64,000 bases of DNA from JALZAI01 sp038212215. GTDB lineage: Bacteria; Actinomycetota; Actinomycetes; Mycobacteriales; Jatrophihabitantaceae. Below the pieces are notes generated by a model. That model did not search any database. It was not told the origin of the DNA and was given only the letters and a program-made list of their open reading frames with translations. Positions within the stretch are counted from its first letter, which is position 1, and every line of letters starts with the position of its first letter. A program made the position numbers and the translations under genes. Shown here piece by piece: positions 61,851 to 64,000 of this stretch. The stretch spans positions 1 to 64,000 of the forward strand of contig JBBQUT010000002.1 in NCBI GenBank assembly GCA_038212215.1. Reading direction: 5' to 3'.

Positions 61851-61889
61851 GGCGCCGCCCGAGCCATAACGTGCATCTCGGCGACGGCC

Positions 61890-61985
61890 GCCGGCGGTGC
61901 CCCATTGGCGGTAGTCGAGCACGCGGGTGCCGTCCAGGCTGCGTTGAACGGTGGCCGAAATTGATCCGAGGAACCGCTTCCCGCC
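61890..61985 (-). pseudogene. Remnant of an antibiotic-biosynthesis-monooxygenase (ABM) domain
   Basis: The minus frame reads SATVQRSLDGTRVLDYRQWG (61955-61896), close to the conserved S-L-D-G-T-R-V-x-x-Y-x-Q-W motif of ABM-domain proteins. No complete domain surrounds it. It fills part of the 174-bp gap between the TetR fragment and the globin gene. Confidence 0.45.
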
Positions 61986-62024
61986 CGCTCGACAATCTCG
62001 ACGTTCAGCTGCACGCTCTATTTC

Positions 62025-62480
62025 TCACGCCGGCTCGGGTTCATCGCGTGCCCATGTCCAGCGCGGTACGTCGCGTAACGGGTGCAGTTCGGCCTCGGAT
62101 GTTGCGAGGGAGTTCTGCATGGCGACGCGCGAGCCGAACTCAACATGTTCGAGCACAGCCGCCCGGAAGTCAGGATCGGTCGGCAGGGCGGAGTCGTCCA
62201 TCGCCGCGACGTACAGCTCGACAAACCGAAGCCGCTGAGCCTCAGTGATCTTCAGGCCACGGTGTACGTCGATGAGGTGCGCGAATCCAAGCTCTCGGGT
62301 GAACCTATCCGGCCCGCCGAAGGACTCGGCGGTGAACGCCGTCAGGTGTTCGACATGCTGGCGTTGTCCGGCTCCGAACAGCGGCTGAAGCACCGGGTCG
62401 CGCAGCACGCTGCCGTAGAAGGTGTCCTCGAGGCGGTGGATGGCCTCGATTCCGCCAGCGAACTCCAACAGGGTAGGCAC
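62025..62480 (-). CDS. Truncated hemoglobin (group II-like)
   Basis: The 151-residue globin has GGIEAIHRLEDTFYGSVLRD, DPVLQPLFGAGQRQHVEHLT (B-E helices), FGGPDRFT and the distal-to-proximal region HLIDVHRGLKITEAQRLRFV with the proximal His. GTG 62480 is preceded by AAGGAG. Likely an oxygen/NO-binding haem protein. It is divergent from a small gene, with only 33 bp between their start codons. Confidence 0.82.
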   Translation of the reverse strand: MPTLLEFAGGIEAIHRLEDTFYGSVLRDPVLQPLFGAGQRQHVEHLTAFTAESFGGPDRFTRELGFAHLIDVHRGLKITEAQRLRFVELYVAAMDDSALPTDPDFRAAVLEHVEFGSRVAMQNSLATSEAELHPLRDVPRWTWARDEPEPA

Positions 62481-62497
62481 CGAAGGTCTCCTTCGTA

Positions 62498-62510
62498 ATG
62501 ATGTAATCAT
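62498..62510. promoter_or_regulatory. Palindrome ATGAT-GTA-ATCAT between divergent genes
   Basis: Perfect 5-bp arms with a 3-bp centre sit in the middle of the 33-bp divergent gap between the globin and the small gene at 62514. The size suits a dimeric repressor such as MarR/ArsR-type, but no regulator gene adjoins except the damaged TetR. Candidate operator only. Confidence 0.4.
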
Positions 62511-62513
62511 CGT

Positions 62514-62708
62514 ATGCTGCGCGCCCGGGATTTCGCTCCCGACGGACGCATCTGGGTGCTGCGCGACGACACAGACGACCCGCAGGCAACCGGAATGCTC
62601 TCCGCCATCGTGGCGCCGCTGGCTGCCCGCGAGCTCCCCAACCCGCGACTTCTGGGGGGTGCTCAAGCGGGCGGTGTACGCGAGGTGCTGGCGCTCGCCG
62701 AAGCCTGA
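62514..62708 (+). CDS. Small hypothetical protein, 64 residues
   Basis: The protein (start MLRARDFAPDGRIWVLRDDT, end REVLALAEA) matches no family I recognise. Codon use is GC-rich at third positions, and the stop lies 24 bp before the downstream sigma gene, so the two may be cotranscribed. It begins directly after a palindrome. Could be a fragment of a larger decayed gene; moderate doubt. Confidence 0.4.
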   Translation: MLRARDFAPDGRIWVLRDDTDDPQATGMLSAIVAPLAARELPNPRLLGGAQAGGVREVLALAEA

Positions 62709-62732
62709 TGTCCTCGCACGTAGGATTCCGGG

Positions 62733-63695
62733 GTGACTCTGAGCGAAGCCTCGGTCGACCTGGACCTGGAAGCCCATCGTCGTGAGCTGACCGGATATTG
62801 CTACCGGATGCTCGGGTCGGCGTTCGACGCCGAGGACGCCGTCCAGGACACCATGATCCATGCGATGCGGGCGGCCGAGGGCTTCCAGCGGCGCTCGACC
62901 GTACGGTCGTGGCTGTATCGCATCGCGACGAACGTGTGTCTGGACATGCTTCGCGGACGATCACGCCGTGCGATTCCGGTGGAGCTTGGCCCAGCGCGTC
63001 GGCCCGTCGCGGCCTCCCTAGTCGGCGTCCTAAGTGACGAATCATGGGTGTCGCCGATCGCGGACGTACGCGTACTGCCCGTCGAGGCCGATCCCGCAGA
63101 ATTCACCGTGCTGCGCGAGAGTGTGCGGCTGGCCTTCGTCGCCGCCCTGCAGCATCTACCGCCCAAGCAGCGAGCCGCGCTCATCCTGTGCGAAGTGCTT
63201 CGGTGGAAGGTGGCCGAAGTCGCCGACCTGCTCGACGCCAGCGTCGCGGCAATCAACAGTGCTCTTCAACGCGCGCGGACGACGCTCGCCGGCACAGGCC
63301 CGCCGCAACCGGAACTTGACGTCGACCAGACGAAGCTGCTCGCTCGATATGTCGACGCCTTCGAGCGGTACGACATCGCGCAGTTCGTCAGCCTGCTTCG
63401 CGAGGATGCGCTGCAGACCATGCCTCCCTTCCAGATGTGGCTGCGTGGCGCTGCCGACATCGGCGCATGGATGCTCGGTGTCGGTTCGGAGTGCCGTGGA
63501 TCGCGGCTTTTACCTACCGCGGCGAACGGGTGCCCGGCTTTCGGTCAGTACCGTCCTGATCCCGTTGGCGGGCGTGCGCCTTGGGCGCTGCACGTGCTCG
63601 AGATCATGGACGGCCGGATTGCCCAGATTCACTCGTTCCTCGACACCGAGCGGGTGTTTCCTGCTTTCGGGCTGCCGGCGCACCTCGCGGATTGA
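62733..63695 (+). CDS. ECF sigma factor with SnoaL-like C-terminal extension (SigG/SigJ type)
   Basis: The 320-residue protein has sigma-2 (YRMLGSAFDAEDAVQDTMIH), the following RSWLYRIATNVCLDMLRGR, and sigma-4 LQHLPPKQRAALILCEVLRW with HTH ASVAAINSALQRAR. A ~125-residue SnoaL-like domain follows (ARYVDAFERYDIAQFVSLLR, LHVLEIMDGRIAQIHSFLD). Such C-terminal domains replace a separate anti-sigma factor. No anti-sigma gene follows. It resembles mycobacterial SigG-like proteins. Start GTG 62733. Confidence 0.88.
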   Translation: MTLSEASVDLDLEAHRRELTGYCYRMLGSAFDAEDAVQDTMIHAMRAAEGFQRRSTVRSWLYRIATNVCLDMLRGRSRRAIPVELGPARRPVAASLVGVLSDESWVSPIADVRVLPVEADPAEFTVLRESVRLAFVAALQHLPPKQRAALILCEVLRWKVAEVADLLDASVAAINSALQRARTTLAGTGPPQPELDVDQTKLLARYVDAFERYDIAQFVSLLREDALQTMPPFQMWLRGAADIGAWMLGVGSECRGSRLLPTAANGCPAFGQYRPDPVGGRAPWALHVLEIMDGRIAQIHSFLDTERVFPAFGLPAHLAD

Positions 63696-63723
63696 CGCCG
63701 CACGCGAGACGTTGCCGAGAGTG

Positions 63724-64000
63724 TCAGCCGCCGGCCATCGCGCCGATGACCAGGAATGGTTCGGTCCCGTCCGCCACGGCGGCCGGGAGCGCATCGTCCG
63801 GTGAGTCGTGCGACAGGTCCTGCTCGCAGGCGTAGAAGCGCACGAAGGAGCGACGCCGGGCGGTCGCCGGATCGCGCAAGGTGCCGCGCAGTGCAGGGTA
63901 TCGGTGTTCGAGCGCGTCGATCACGCCGCGTTGGGTCGGCTCGGCCTCGAGCGTGACCTCGCGCTCGCAACGAGCCAACTGACGCAGATGCGCTGGCAGC
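63724..64000 (-). CDS. MoaD/ThiS-like sulfur-carrier protein, start outside window
   Basis: An open frame of 92 codons runs in from the right edge and stops at 63724. It shows PAHLRQLARCEREVTLEAEP, LEHRYPALRGTLRDPATARR and ends LVIGAMAGG. The Gly-Gly terminus and overall pattern fit ubiquitin-like MoaD/ThiS carriers of actinobacteria, here the short form with the ACEQDLSH segment. The start codon lies outside the window. Confidence 0.75.
   Translation of the reverse strand, partial: LPAHLRQLARCEREVTLEAEPTQRGVIDALEHRYPALRGTLRDPATARRRSFVRFYACEQDLSHDSPDDALPAAVADGTEPFLVIGAMAGG

Overview
The window is a 64-kb stretch of a high-GC actinobacterial chromosome. GTG starts and 4-bp ATGA/GTGA overlaps are frequent. 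Lineage markers are a mycofactocin (mft) operon, an NDMA-dependent methanol/alcohol dehydrogenase, the mycothiol-dependent reductase MscR with its MBL partner, the actinobacterial families DUF3145 and DUF3052, an AhpE-type peroxiredoxin and an AceE-type pyruvate dehydrogenase. Gene order around aceE, DUF3052, ahpE, SURF1 and fabD-acpP-fabF resembles mycobacterial and related genomes, but a separate fabH and other differences prevent placement to genus. No rRNA, CRISPR array, prophage or intact insertion sequence was seen.

Layout. 1-0.8 kb: edge of a DUF222/HNH-type gene and degraded remnants. 0.8-8.3 kb: amine catabolism block with an APC permease, an N-terminally truncated choline/ethanolamine-kinase-like gene, a gamma-glutamyl amide hydrolase, a FadR/GntR regulator, a glutamine-synthetase-like ligase, an aldehyde dehydrogenase and an SDR. 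This is a gamma-glutamylation route for an amine such as ethanolamine or a polyamine. 8.3-14.9 kb: a DUF427 gene, then the leftward mycofactocin operon mftA-B-C-E-SDR-F-D; the 38-residue precursor gene mftA is readable at 14777-14893. 15.4-22.5 kb: methanol:NDMA oxidoreductase, a MoxR AAA+/VWA pair, a methyltransferase, a wrecked second iron alcohol dehydrogenase and a second FMN alpha-hydroxyacid dehydrogenase. 22.6-26.8 kb: sbcDC. 26.9-30.4 kb: cysD-cysNC-cysQ sulfate activation. 30.4-46.7 kb: mixed genes (sirtuin, ferredoxin-reductase-like flavoprotein, mscR-MBL, DUF3145, PIG-L deacetylase, S53 peptidase, racemase, PH-domain pair, cinA, copper-monooxygenase-like lipoprotein). 46.8-50.4 kb: fabD-fabH-acpP-fabF. 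50.5-58.4 kb: PHP protein, pirin, aldo/keto reductase, aceE, DUF3052, ahpE, methyltransferase, SURF1. 58.5 kb: tRNA-Val(TAC). 58.6-62.0 kb: a decayed zone with several broken genes around an intact ECF sigma/anti-sigma pair. 62.0-64 kb: truncated globin, a large ECF sigma factor with a C-terminal extension, and the edge of a MoaD/ThiS-like gene.

How the parts fit. The mft operon makes the redox cofactor used by NDMA-type alcohol dehydrogenases; the divergent mdo gene is the natural client, and aldehyde made from methanol could be passed to the mycothiol-dependent MscR about 16 kb away. The MoxR/VWA pair beside mdo resembles CoxD/CoxE, NorQ/NorD and CbbQ/CbbO enzyme-activation pairs. Its MoxR carries a His/Asp-rich C-terminal tail, which suggests, but does not prove, a metal-loading role for the dehydrogenase. 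The ECF sigma gene near 60 kb has a near-consensus SigL-type promoter just upstream, suggesting autoregulation.
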